NCBI RefSeq assembly: GCF_963966145.1
Contig: NC_091046.1
Span: 2,542,001-2,606,000 of the forward strand
Length of the DNA: 64,000 bases
DNA from: Tenebrio molitor
Lineage: Eukaryota; Arthropoda; Insecta; Coleoptera; Tenebrionidae
Direction: 5' to 3'
The notes under the pieces: generated by a model
Told to the model about the DNA's origin: nothing
Database searches by the model: none
The model's input: only the letters and a program-made list of their open reading frames with translations
Program-made: the position numbers and the translations under genes
Shown here: positions 55,560-64,000 of the stretch, piece by piece
How positions within the stretch are numbered: position 1 is the first letter of the stretch
How the letters are laid out: each line of letters starts with the position of its first letter

Positions 55560-55756
55560 TTTCGACACGTTGTTCGTCTCTTTAGCCTTCTTCATCATAG
55601 GCAGCTGTAAGAAGACAAGACTTGACTTGACATCCTTCAAGAAACAAGTGAGTAAGTACCTATCGACGTGATTTAACTTAAGTTAGTGAAATGATGAAGA
55701 GGAATTGACAAAGACAGAAAGCCGTGCCTATGATGAAGAGTTTCTGGGCACTTTTA
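55560..55756 (-). pseudogene. Odorant-receptor remnant (last two exons)
   Basis: 55688-55756 matches part of exon 6 of the receptor at 57727-59222 (QKLFIIG-like). 55560-55604 matches its last exon after a CTTACAG acceptor. The donor that is TCG|GTGAGT in the intact gene reads TCACTAAC here, so splicing is lost. No upstream exons are recognisable. Confidence 0.6.
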
Positions 55757-56346
55757 GAGAAATATAGGTCTAAAAATGATCACAACAAAGAAGATTCTTG
55801 TTTGTGTGTAATGTTGGCAACAGTGCACAATTGGGAGTAAAAACATCAACGGAATATGTATTTTTTGTTCGACAGTCAGAATTTGAGAATTTTCCCCTCT
55901 GTGAACGGATTTTGATAAATGTCTCAACTTGTCAAAACGAAACGTCAAGCTTGTCCACCCATACCAAAAAAAGCCCAATTTACACACGAACTCGTTAAAT
56001 AAACTAGGTACTATTTTTCTGTGTAATATGTTGGATCTATGACGTTATGAAATAAACTTTTGTTGCGGTAGAGTTTTTATAGTGAGTAAAACTTTTGATT
56101 GGAATTCATTCTGGTTTGTGACACTGACCCACTAGTGATCTTCTGACTTTTTTTTATTAGATTATTTCATGTCACGCACTGTGAATATTTAAAGTTCTGC
56201 TGAGAAATGTGTGTAATTCACTTGAAATCGATTGGTAAATACATTCTTCGGGGGAAAAGTAAATATAATAACATAAAGCGCTCTAGTAGACAACAGCCAA
56301 AATAAATTGTTGGTATTGTCAAGGTTGGCTTATAAAAATTATTATA

Positions 56347-56676
56347 GTCCAATTTTTACCCTTTTGCGATGACGTCATTAACATTATCTAGTAACTTTAC
56401 GTATGTTTGAGCTAGGATCAGAAACAAATTTAAATTGATCATAAATAACTATAAATGTGTCAAATTTGTTGACAATTGCTTCGAAAGGTTATGTTTGTAA
56501 TCATTGAATAAGTGAAAGAAATTAAAAATTGTCAAATTGACAGGAGCATAAAATAACCTCAAAGTGACCATCAATAAACGTGCCTTTTTTTTTGTTTTTT
56601 TCTATTTCTGTCGTTTCAACAAAGAGAAAGCGAGGAAGGAAATCGTGACGTCACCTCAAAAGGGTAAAAATTGGAA
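56347..56676. mobile_element. MITE, ends TCCAATTTTTACCCTTTT
   Basis: The left TCCAATTTTTACCCTTTTGC and its inverse at about 56645-56675 frame a 330-base non-coding element, with TGACGTCA-like sequence just inside both arms. It abuts the next MITE almost directly. Confidence 0.65.
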
Positions 56677-56680
56677 ATTA

Positions 56681-56972
56681 CAGCGTGATAAACAATGACT
56701 GTTAGCAATGAAACAACTGAAAAATATTGTTTTTTTTTTTTTTGTCTCATAATTGGCAACACTGGATGTTTTTACTTGACATGATATAAAAAAAATAGAT
56801 TATGTTGGTTATGTTTATGGTATTACAAAAATGAACCTTTGATGGTAAATGTTAAATTTGCCTGTCAACACTGTCAAAGCTGACGACCGGAAATGCGTTT
56901 AGATTACAGTGATACGAAAATCATTCAAATTTTCATTGTTACCAACAGATTCAGTCATTCTTGATCACGTTG
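56681..56972. mobile_element. MITE (292 bp), same family as 41684-41925
   Basis: Ends CAGCGTGATAAACAATGACT and, inversely, CAACGTGATCAAGAATGACT, with TA on both sides (56679-56680, 56973-56974). The interior is non-coding and longer than in the 41.7 kb copy. Confidence 0.7.
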
Positions 56973-57726
56973 TACTAATTTTGTGATCCACTAGCAGCCA
57001 CCGTTTAATGTTTTCGGATGACAACATAATTATCTATGGTTATGGTGATTTCTGTCACGTGACCACAAAAGAAAATTTATTACTGTTACCGATGGTATAT
57101 ATATATTTTGATAGACAGGCGAAATGGTGTGTTGAAAAATGAAAATATTTTGTCGTCAAGAGCACAGTTATGCTTTTTTTGGTAAGAGAAACACACATTT
57201 CCTTCGAATACTTAATTACGTGGGGTGTGTTTAAAAATCTACTCTGCAACGGTCATGTTTATAGGTTATGTTCCATCTCATTTGAGATATTTTAATAAAT
57301 AAGCACAAACATCATTTTTATTCAATAAATATCATAAACATTAGTTTTTTGCAAAAATGTTTTAATTAGGTTTATTCTCCTCCCACCATTTTCGTTAGTT
57401 GGCACTCCCAAATGAACTCGTGTGCGTTGTTCCTGTGCGGTGAATTAGGTATTATCCGTTCACGATTGTTTCAAATTCGGACTGTCTATGAAAATCTGAC
57501 ATTTTAGTTGGCAATATTGCGATTTGGCATAATAAATCTATTTTAGGTTATAATTGAATTACACTGAATCAATTAGGAAATTGACAACAAGACGAATATT
57601 TAATAACGAAACGTCATATGACAGGACCTGACGCCAATCTAACAAAAAAATATCGTGGCCTCCTGCGTGTTTAAAACAATCGTGAACGGCATATATAGTT
57701 GTGCTGTGATCATACGTTACTGTTTT

Positions 57727-59222
57727 CTACAAATCACCGTTCATCTCTTGTGCATCCTTCATCTTGGCCAGCTGCAAGAAGAAGCCGCAAATCGAAGAGA
57801 TAAACTTGACCCCCTTAAACAACCAAATGAGCGAGCATCGACGCGATTTAACTTGACTCACCGAAATGATGAAGGGGAATTCACAAAGAAAGAAAGCGGT
57901 CCCTATGATGAAGGGTTTCTGGGCATTGGTCATGAAAATGAGCAGAGTTCTTCGATTGGAAACGTTCCAAGAAGTCCATCGACAATTTCCTGCGTTCATC
58001 AACATTTTCGAGGACTAAAAAATAACGTGTAGAATGCGGAACAAGCTCATTCAAGGGGACTGTACAGCGTTGGTGAGATATTGACCCGAAGCAATCGGGA
58101 AGAATGTGGATATGCTAGCGAAAACCATCGTGGAACCGACTCTGAGCAAATAAGTATCTTGTCGTTTCTGGAAAACACTTTGCCAAAATGGTTTACGAGT
58201 GGCGCCCGTGGCTTACCACAATGATTCCGAAGAAGAGACTGATGAAGGCCATGATCGACAGACCCATCAGGATGATGAGAGGCATGTAGATAGTGTCGTT
58301 GAATTTTTTTTCCCAACTGGAAGAAAGCACCAGTTAGGAAAAAGACACAAAGATCTGTCATGTTTGTTTACTATTTGAGAACGCGGTGGCGCTGCACGCA
58401 GATCTTGAGCTGCTGCGAAACCTTCTTCTGATAGGTTTCGTTGCGCATCAAGTCGTAATCCTCAACTCCTTCGTATTCCGAACCGATGTTGGTTAGCAAC
58501 TCGTTGAGATGATACACTTGGTACTTCAGATGGGCAGTTATGTACAACATCAGAGTGGGGTTGATCAGCATCATGTAGCCCAAAAGTGGAAACGTGGCGT
58601 AGTACAAATAAGTGAGATAGGTGGAGCAGGAAGGTGCAACTTTTTCGAAAAAGTGTTTCGCGTAGTAGATGTTGCGATTTTGACCGGCCATAGGAAAGTT
58701 GAAGAACACCATCGTGGCCATCATGAAGTTGTTAACGTTGACGACGAGCAGAAACTTCTTCGCTTCGTTTTTCATCCTCGCGTACAACTCGGACGTAATG
58801 CTGAAGTCCCAGAGCTGACCGAGGGTCTGACCCAAGAGGACTTTGATGGTGTGTTCGATGTAGAAAATGACGGCGATGCCCATGACACCCTGAAATGGTA
58901 ACTTTCTGAACGATGTTTCGTCTGGTGTGGGGTTTACCGAGCCGAAGATGAAAACCATCGGTCCGTAAGTGGTCACCAGGTCAGGATCGAAGCTCGTTAA
59001 GACTTCATAAGTGAACACCACACTGATAAAGACGTGAAGCAGAAATGTGAAGAGCGACGCGATTCGAACCAGCTTGATTCGAATCAGTCCCATTGTTATT
59101 TTGTAAATGAACTGGAGAGGATCGTCGGGTATAACTGAAAGAAATGATTTAGCGCTTTTGGTGTCGGAGATTCAGAGACTCCTACTTTCGTAAAGCTTGA
59201 ACTCGCCTTCAAGCGGTACCAT
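57727..59222 (-). CDS. Insect odorant receptor (7tm_6 family)
   Basis: Seven exons in consistent phase: 59186-59222, 58938-59134, 58372-58889, 58217-58316, 58066-58167, 57862-58014, 57727-57771; 383 residues from MVPLEGEFKLYE. The spans fit an insect OR: IASLFTFLLHVFISVVFTYE, GVMGIAVIFYIEHTIKVLLG, a loop with Cys, LLGYMMLINPTLMLYITAHL, then HRVLKYWEKKFNDTIYMPLI and MAFISLFFGIIV. The C-terminal signature is in place: ASGQYLTNA joined to SSKMLMNAGNCRW, then RRTLLIFMTNAQKPFIIGTA. Such receptors form odour-gated cation channels with Orco in antennal neurons. Several introns are 50-60 bases and can be read through in frame, which masks the exon limits. Remnant exons of sister genes lie on both sides, so this is the survivor of a small array. 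Confidence 0.9.
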
Positions 59223-60267
59223 TTTTAACGTGTACTTGTGTGTTTGCGATTTGTTTCTATCAAGTTGGCAACTTCAACTGACTGTGATCACCTCTTTTAC
59301 GTATTAAAATACGTCGGATCTGCGACGTTGTAGTTAAATAAATTGTTGTTGCGATAGTGGTTTCCATGGGGAATAAAACTTTTGATTGGAGTTAATTCTG
59401 GATTGTTGCACTAACCCAATGATCTTTTGACTTATTTTTTATTAGGTGGGTGTTAAATTATTTGATGTCACGCACTGTGAATAATTAATGTTCTGCTGAG
59501 AAATGTGTGTAATTCGCTTCAAATCGATTGGTAAATATATTCTTCGAGGAATAAAGTAAATACAGTCTGATTTTGAAACTTGTACAATGTACAGATATTT
59601 TAACCTGAGGTAGAGCTTATTTCATCGAGATGTACACACCATAAAAGTGCGCCAGAAACTAAATTGTGTTATCTTCTGAATAATTGTTCTTGACTCTTAT
59701 GTTTATTCTAGTGCTATTTATTTTGTATTTGTATTTTGACTTGAGAGTGAACAAAACAATATTTCAAAGTTACAATAACTGACGGTCTAACCGAATACCC
59801 CCCTCCTCTAACTTTCAGCCCTTCCGGCGCTAGCACGTGGTTTCCACTTGCGATGTTAAATTAGGCTTTCGCCCCCCTCCCCTCTATTATTCCCTACACT
59901 AGCGACGTATTCGTCCAGGTTCCTACGAAATCTAAGCTCACACCTTGGTTGAGGACCACATGACTCAGGGTTTTTCGGTATCGAGGAGTCCCACGAAAAC
60001 TACGACGGCAACCCCAGACGGGCCCCTTAGTGTGCCCCCCATCTTTAATTTCCCCACTTTCAGTCTGCTTCCGCGTCGACAACCTAATTTCTCACGTTGG
60101 TTGAGAATAAATATCATAACTATTAGTTCTTCGTAAAAATGTTTTTACTTGGCCTACACCCCTCACAGAATTTTCGTTAGTTGCGACTCGCAAACGAACT
60201 TGTGTCTGTTTTTTTTTTTTTTTGTGCGGTGAATTATACTCGTGCTGTGATTATGTGTTACTGTTTT

Positions 60268-60312
60268 CTACCAATCACCGTCCATCTCTTGTGCGTCCTT
60301 CGTCTTGGCCAG
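60268..60312 (-). pseudogene. Odorant-receptor last-exon remnant
   Basis: After a TTCTTGCAG acceptor the sequence encodes LAKTKDAQEMDGDW and a stop, matching the last exon of the receptor at 57727-57771. Flanks on both sides also match that gene. Upstream exons are absent; the similarity is lost near 60380 at a repeat. Confidence 0.6.
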
Positions 60313-60472
60313 CTGCAAGAAGAAGCCGCAAATCGAAGAGACAAACTGGACCTCCTTAAACAAGCAAATCAGCGAGCAATTTGGTCTAAAAGGATTTATG
60401 AAAAATTAAAAAAAAAGTATGCTTTTACAATAATCTCTAAGGAGATGGAATAAAATGATGCAAAAAAGTACT

Positions 60473-60860
60473 ACGTACTTTCACTACGATTTTTCCTGTA
60501 AGAAAGTGCTACTTTCATTACGATATGCAAATAGTTATTTGTACAACTAGTTATGAAAGTCATACTTTTTTTCACGAATTTGCAGATTGATTAACGAGAG
60601 GCATAGCCCGAGTTAATCAAGCAAATAAGTGAAAAAGGGACTTTCATAACGTGTTGTACACACTATATTTTTGCATACCGAAAAACTTTGAGAAATTTAG
60701 TCTAAAAGGATTATGAAAATTACAAAAAAAATAGGTATCCAAGGAGATGGAATAAAATGATGCAAAAAGTAGTACTTTCACTACGATTTTTCGTGTAAAA
60801 AAGTGCTACTTTCACTACGATTTTGCGTGTAAAAAAGTGCCACTTTCATTACGATATGCA
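60473..60860. repeat. Short tandem repeats around a foldback
   Basis: Units close to AAAGTGCTACTTTCACTACG plus ATTTTTCGTGTAAAA recur at 60473-60535 and 60766-60860 on either side of the foldback at 60540-60660. Non-coding. Confidence 0.6.
60540..60660. mobile_element. Foldback element, 121 bp
   Basis: Ends TGTACAAC and GTTGTACA; the two halves are reverse complements with mismatches, meeting at GATTAACGAGAGGCATAGCC/CGAGTTAATC. Non-coding. Confidence 0.6.
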
Positions 60861-60933
60861 AAAAAAATTATTTGATGTCACGTGTTGTGAATATTTAAAC
60901 TTAATAATAATCCGGGAGGAAAAAAATACGGTT

Positions 60934-61560
60934 TCATTCTTTTACGTTTTTATTTAAGTAATTGTCGTAACAACACAAAGTGGTCCCTGCCAAGATTAAG
61001 ATGACTCCAAGTATGGTATCTGCAAGAAGCGTTGTATTCGTTTCGTAATTATGAATCGAGATAAAATCTTACTCCTCTTGGGCAGTTGTTCCCCTAGAAT
61101 CCATCCAGAAATGGCGGTAAAAACAAAAGTGAGGGAATTGGCGACTGGAACGGATAGCGATAAGTCTGCACTTTGAAGGGTTAAAAAATAAATCACCGAA
61201 CCAGATTGATTGAGCGCCATCGGTACCAAATACTGAAACTGCGGGATCAAAACAACAGAAGTGACACGTTTTCGGAACTGACTTTGGTATTTGTGAGCAA
61301 ATATTTTATTTCTAGAAGAAATTGTTTGAACCACGAATCTGCCTTGATTTTGGTGATGTCTTTGGAATTTCTCTTGATGAGGGGGTTGGTCCCGCCCCAA
61401 AGCATCGCTACACCAATCAGACACACTGCAGGAGAGAAACAACTATATATTTGACTGTTACTGCTTTACTCGAACACGCTGTATATACAAATGTGGTTAT
61501 TTCGTAACAGCATATTTTGATGATTCGTTTTCTGTTGAACTTACCGGCCTCAAAAATCAT
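60934..61560 (-). CDS. TMEM234: TMEM234-like membrane protein (EamA-type)
   Basis: Four exons in phase: 61545-61560 (MIFEA plus one base), 61283-61425, 61073-61238, 60934-61019; 136 residues. The first span starts VCLIGVAMLWGGTNPLIKR; then a short loop and the family core QYLVPMALNQSGSVIYFLTL, ADLSLSVPVANSLTFVFTAI, SGWILGEQLPKR; then a last span TILGVILILAGTTLC. TMEM234 proteins are half-size relatives of EamA transporters with four spans; vertebrate work links the gene to the kidney filter, but the molecular role is open. Length and span count fit. The stop is 60934-60936. Confidence 0.88.
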
Positions 61561-61711
61561 CACAGTCGATTAAATACTTAAACGGATAAAATACCGAAGC
61601 TAACCTATAAATTTTCACGTTTATCTGTCAAAACTGCCAACCAAACAAAAATAAATCTGCATCATTTATTTACAACTTATTGTTACATTAACAGAACATA
61701 TTCTCATAAAA

Positions 61712-62241
61712 TTAAGCACTACGTCTACTAGCTATACATTGATTGATAACTTTAATCAAATGTGTATTTTCCAAAGCTGCTGCAACTCTTTCCTTATCAG
61801 CCAATTGCTTGTTGACAGCATTCTCTGCATTGTGCGTCCCTTTTGTAACTTCCACTTTCACCTTAAACCTGGCTGGGAGGCATCTCAGCAACTTGACGCG
61901 AATGGAGAGACCAATCAACGTCGCCATGCTACAGTGCGGTATCGTAGGAGTAAAATTGACTTGTATGTCATTGTTGTCATTATCCACTTGGATCAGACTT
62001 TCTTGGACCACGTGAAGCTCTTCGAGAGTCAGGGGATGTTCCGGGTCGGTTATGTCACGAATGAGGTCTGAAAACACCAATTTTAGCAAAAAAAAATCGA
62101 TTGTGAGGTTATGTTACCGAAAACTTCTCGGCTGTCGAATTCGTCGACGACGTTGTCGTCCTCTTCCTCGGTGGTCACCAAACGTTCGCCAGTTTTGTTG
62201 TAAACGTTTGGGTTTTGATTTTCGAGCTGGTCAAGCTTCAT
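61712..62241 (-). CDS. CIAO2B: CIAO2B / MIP18-type cytosolic Fe-S targeting protein
   Basis: Two exons, 62118-62241 and 61712-62067 (50-base intron), encode 159 residues from MKLDQLENQNPN. The acidic N-terminus (TTEEEDDNVVDEFDSREVFD) leads into the MIP18/DUF59 domain: DLIRDITDPEHPLTLEELHV, then the conserved reactive-cysteine segment TPTIPHCSMATLIGL, then PARFKVKVEVTKGTHNAENA. The protein works in the CIA targeting complex with CIAO1 and MMS19, delivering 4Fe-4S clusters to cytosolic and nuclear enzymes. Length and acidic tail fit the B form rather than CIAO2A. Nothing is missing. Confidence 0.93.
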
Positions 62242-62261
62242 AATCAATAATTAGAACAAAA

Positions 62262-62960
62262 CAAACCATTTGTTGCAAGGGGGACGATTGCAGAATGATC
62301 AAGAGCAGAATTGGATCTGGCGACGTAACTTTGAACTACTATTTCTCAGTGATGCGAAACTGGTTGCCAACAATTTTGTATTTTTAATTTTAAATCATCT
62401 ACGCCGAGTGTATTTGAACGAAAAAACCGGACATTTTCAAGTAAGAATTAAAGAATGATATGGTCGTGTTATATCTACAAATTCTGCACATAAACATTTC
62501 AACTATTCTTATTTGACAGATGACATTTGCACATGCAGTAGAATATTCTTGAATTAAAAATGTGTTTCTTTTCCAGGTGGAGCCAGAAAGTGAAAATGTG
62601 GAAACAGTGAATCTTTTAAAGACTTGAAAAAGTGGATACAGATATTTTGAAATGGACTAGGTAGATAACCAACTTTACACTGTTGTATATCTGCTTGCAT
62701 GAACTTGGACAAACTTTTAGGAAGGATCTGTTTGTCTTTTGAACAATGCGTTTCTGCAAACAATGCGGAAAACGATCGAAACACGCCATCGGAGCCTGTC
62801 TGTCCACATTCGCAACGCACATGTAACGAGAAATGTCTTGTTAGGTTTGATCCTGATAATGAGGGATCAGGGTTTTGGTGTTTGGGTGCAGATTTTTGGC
62901 ACCCCACGGATCGAACGCGTAAGATTGCGTCGATCGCGGCCAGTCCGTGTCAATAAAATA
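62262..62960 (+). other. Possible small gene(s), unresolved
   Basis: Divergent from CIAO2B. A frame ending LNEKTGHFQ meets a donor CAA|GTAAGA at about 62441; after a TTTTCCAG acceptor at about 62576 it could continue VEPESENVETVNLLKT and stop. The start is not found; ATG 62297 begins a different short frame. Further on, 62699-62956 is a Cys-rich frame of 85 residues from an ATG, followed by AATAAAATAAA at about 62952. No family is recognised for either, so neither is called as a gene. Confidence 0.3.
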
Positions 62961-63059
62961 AAACGTGTCAGCATTCCGCGAGCTCTAAATTGTCTTTTTT
63001 ATGTTGTTTATAAGCGGCAGCATCGGGCAATTAATATATCAATATGTAAATAAAAATAA

Positions 63060-64000
63060 AAGCGTGTAGAAATATTGAGGCGCCGGCGTCAGACACGGAG
63101 ATTGTGTCATAAGAATGCTGTTATACCTAAATCAGGGTTCTTGACGTCTCCGGAACGCCGTTATCTAGATTATAAAATCGAACCGATCAATCAATCATCG
63201 AAGGCCGTCTTTTTTGGTAAATCGGCCGCCGAGGCGCCTCCGCTCGCCGAAACCCCCAGGCCGTTGCGCGGCGATACCCTCTGACCCGGTCCTCGAGCCG
63301 TCGTAAATCGGTGTTTTAGGGGTTTTTCGGTGCCAACGCGTCGATTTAATGTGTCTGATGGCATACAACATGTTGATGTTTTTTGATTGATAAACGGAGA
63401 TAATTGAATATTTAAAACGGGCAATAACACAGTCGTAAAATTTATTCAGATCGAGCCGGTTTATTGAGCAATTTGTTAATAAGGAATCGGTGACGTCCGC
63501 GCCGGTCCGATATCGGCGCGAAGGGGTCGTGCGGTTCTGGCGCACGTCAACCGCGGGTGGCGCCTCTCGCCCGCTAAAACTGTCGTCGGAAGGGCCCGAA
63601 AACGCGGACGCGCTTATTACCTACGCGGGCGCATACCGCGGATGCCGCCTCGCAGCGGTGCACCGCACGGGACGGGCGGAGTCGCGTGGGCACGCCGCCT
63701 CCCGAAATAACGCGGGATACTTGTAAATTCGGTAACCTGTTGTTATATTTATCCGGTCGGTTGTTGATTTGGAATTTTCGGAATTTCGAACACGCTCCAT
63801 ATCGAAGCATTATTTATAAATTGTGATGCACGACGCTCTTTTTATGCATATTCGGGACCGGTTTGAGGGGATTATACTGCGCCGCAAACGGCCTCGAGTG
63901 CCACTGACCTAGGTCACTGGTCCTCGCCGGACCGCGGGATGCCGCACGGGGCGGAACGCGACGTGGAGGAGCGCCGATCCGGACCGGAGGATACCGTCGC
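63060..64000. other. CpG-rich block at the window edge, probable promoter or 5' region
   Basis: From about 63190, and strongly from 63480, GC and CpG content rise far above the rest of the intergenic DNA. The short frames here have no family features. It may be the promoter or 5' UTR of a gene beyond the window. Confidence 0.35.
63905..63916. promoter_or_regulatory. Perfect palindrome of nuclear-receptor half-sites
   Basis: TGACCTAGGTCA: two AGGTCA half-sites, everted, with no spacer, within the CpG-rich block. A chance match is possible in GC-rich DNA. Confidence 0.25.

Larger units (their letters stand above)
55003..57726. other. Repeat-rich region between pRiA4-like debris and the odorant receptor
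   Basis: No intact gene. Holds an odorant-receptor remnant (55560-55756), two MITEs (56347-56676, 56681-56972), and blocks repeated around the other receptor copies: 55380-55530, about 57290-57450 and about 60105-60240 resemble one another, as do 56000-56290 and 59290-59570. The repeated blocks imply tandem duplication of a receptor unit with its flanks. Confidence 0.6.
59223..60933. other. Region between the odorant receptor and TMEM234
   Basis: No intact gene. 59290-59570 duplicates 56000-56290. A GC-richer block around 59790-60080 has only short frames without family features. Then come the receptor exon remnant, a foldback and short tandem repeats, listed separately. Confidence 0.55.

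Noticed and set aside
57655..58032. 125-residue plus-strand frame
   Set aside because: Antisense to odorant-receptor exons 6 and 7, which have matching splice sites and the family C-terminus.
1..64000. tRNA, rRNA or other structured RNA genes
   Set aside because: No cloverleaf with conserved A and B boxes, and no rRNA segment was recognised by eye; a covariance-model scan would be decisive.

Overview
The window is nuclear DNA of an insect, most likely a beetle. Three things point that way: a 7tm_6 odorant receptor (an insect-restricted family), many spliceosomal introns of about 45-65 bp with GT/AG ends, and GC-rich exons set in AT-rich DNA crowded with TA-flanked inverted-repeat elements. 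The placement in Coleoptera (perhaps Tenebrionidae) is inference only. All multi-exon models were built by hand from reading frame, splice signals and family conservation. Coordinates are the outer coding limits, with exons given in the evidence.

Layout. 1-1.5 kb: 3' part of an M17 leucine aminopeptidase that has lost two metal ligands. 1.7-11 kb: a transposon graveyard with a tandemly duplicated gene fragment, one copy of which is split by a 1.1 kb element, several MITEs and foldbacks, and an internally deleted mariner-like element with complete ends. 12-19 kb: compact housekeeping genes: a DUF1295 membrane protein (-), OXA1L (+), Aurora A kinase (-), and a TMEM186-like mitochondrial protein (+) divergent from Aurora A. 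19.4-26.9 kb: a complete ten-exon phospholipase C gamma (-), whose 3.1 kb seventh intron holds an unrelated secreted Thr-rich protein gene on the opposite strand. 27-30.6 kb: no gene, but two GC-rich minisatellites and a foldback.

30.6-51 kb: two nearly identical tandem polycystin-1-like genes (-), each with signal peptide, REJ-type region, GAIN/GPS, PLAT and polycystin channel. Between them lie an ankyrin/SOCS-like gene (+) and a cluster of nested MITEs. 51-55 kb: an unrecognised acidic/coiled-coil gene and an intact gene for a pRiA4b ORF-3-like protein, a mainly bacterial family, plus broken copies of it. 55.5-60.4 kb: a seven-exon odorant receptor flanked by exon remnants of two more. 60.9-62.3 kb: TMEM234 and CIAO2B (cytosolic Fe-S targeting factor). 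62.3-64 kb: possible small exons, then a CpG-rich block that may be the promoter of a gene beyond the window.

How the genes relate. The housekeeping genes are independent (mitochondrial membrane insertion, mitosis, Fe-S assembly, phosphoinositide signalling). The accessory part is shaped by local tandem duplication: polycystins, pRiA4-like genes and odorant receptors each occur as one or two intact genes plus debris. A reproductive role for the polycystin pair and the inactive aminopeptidase is inference from family knowledge.
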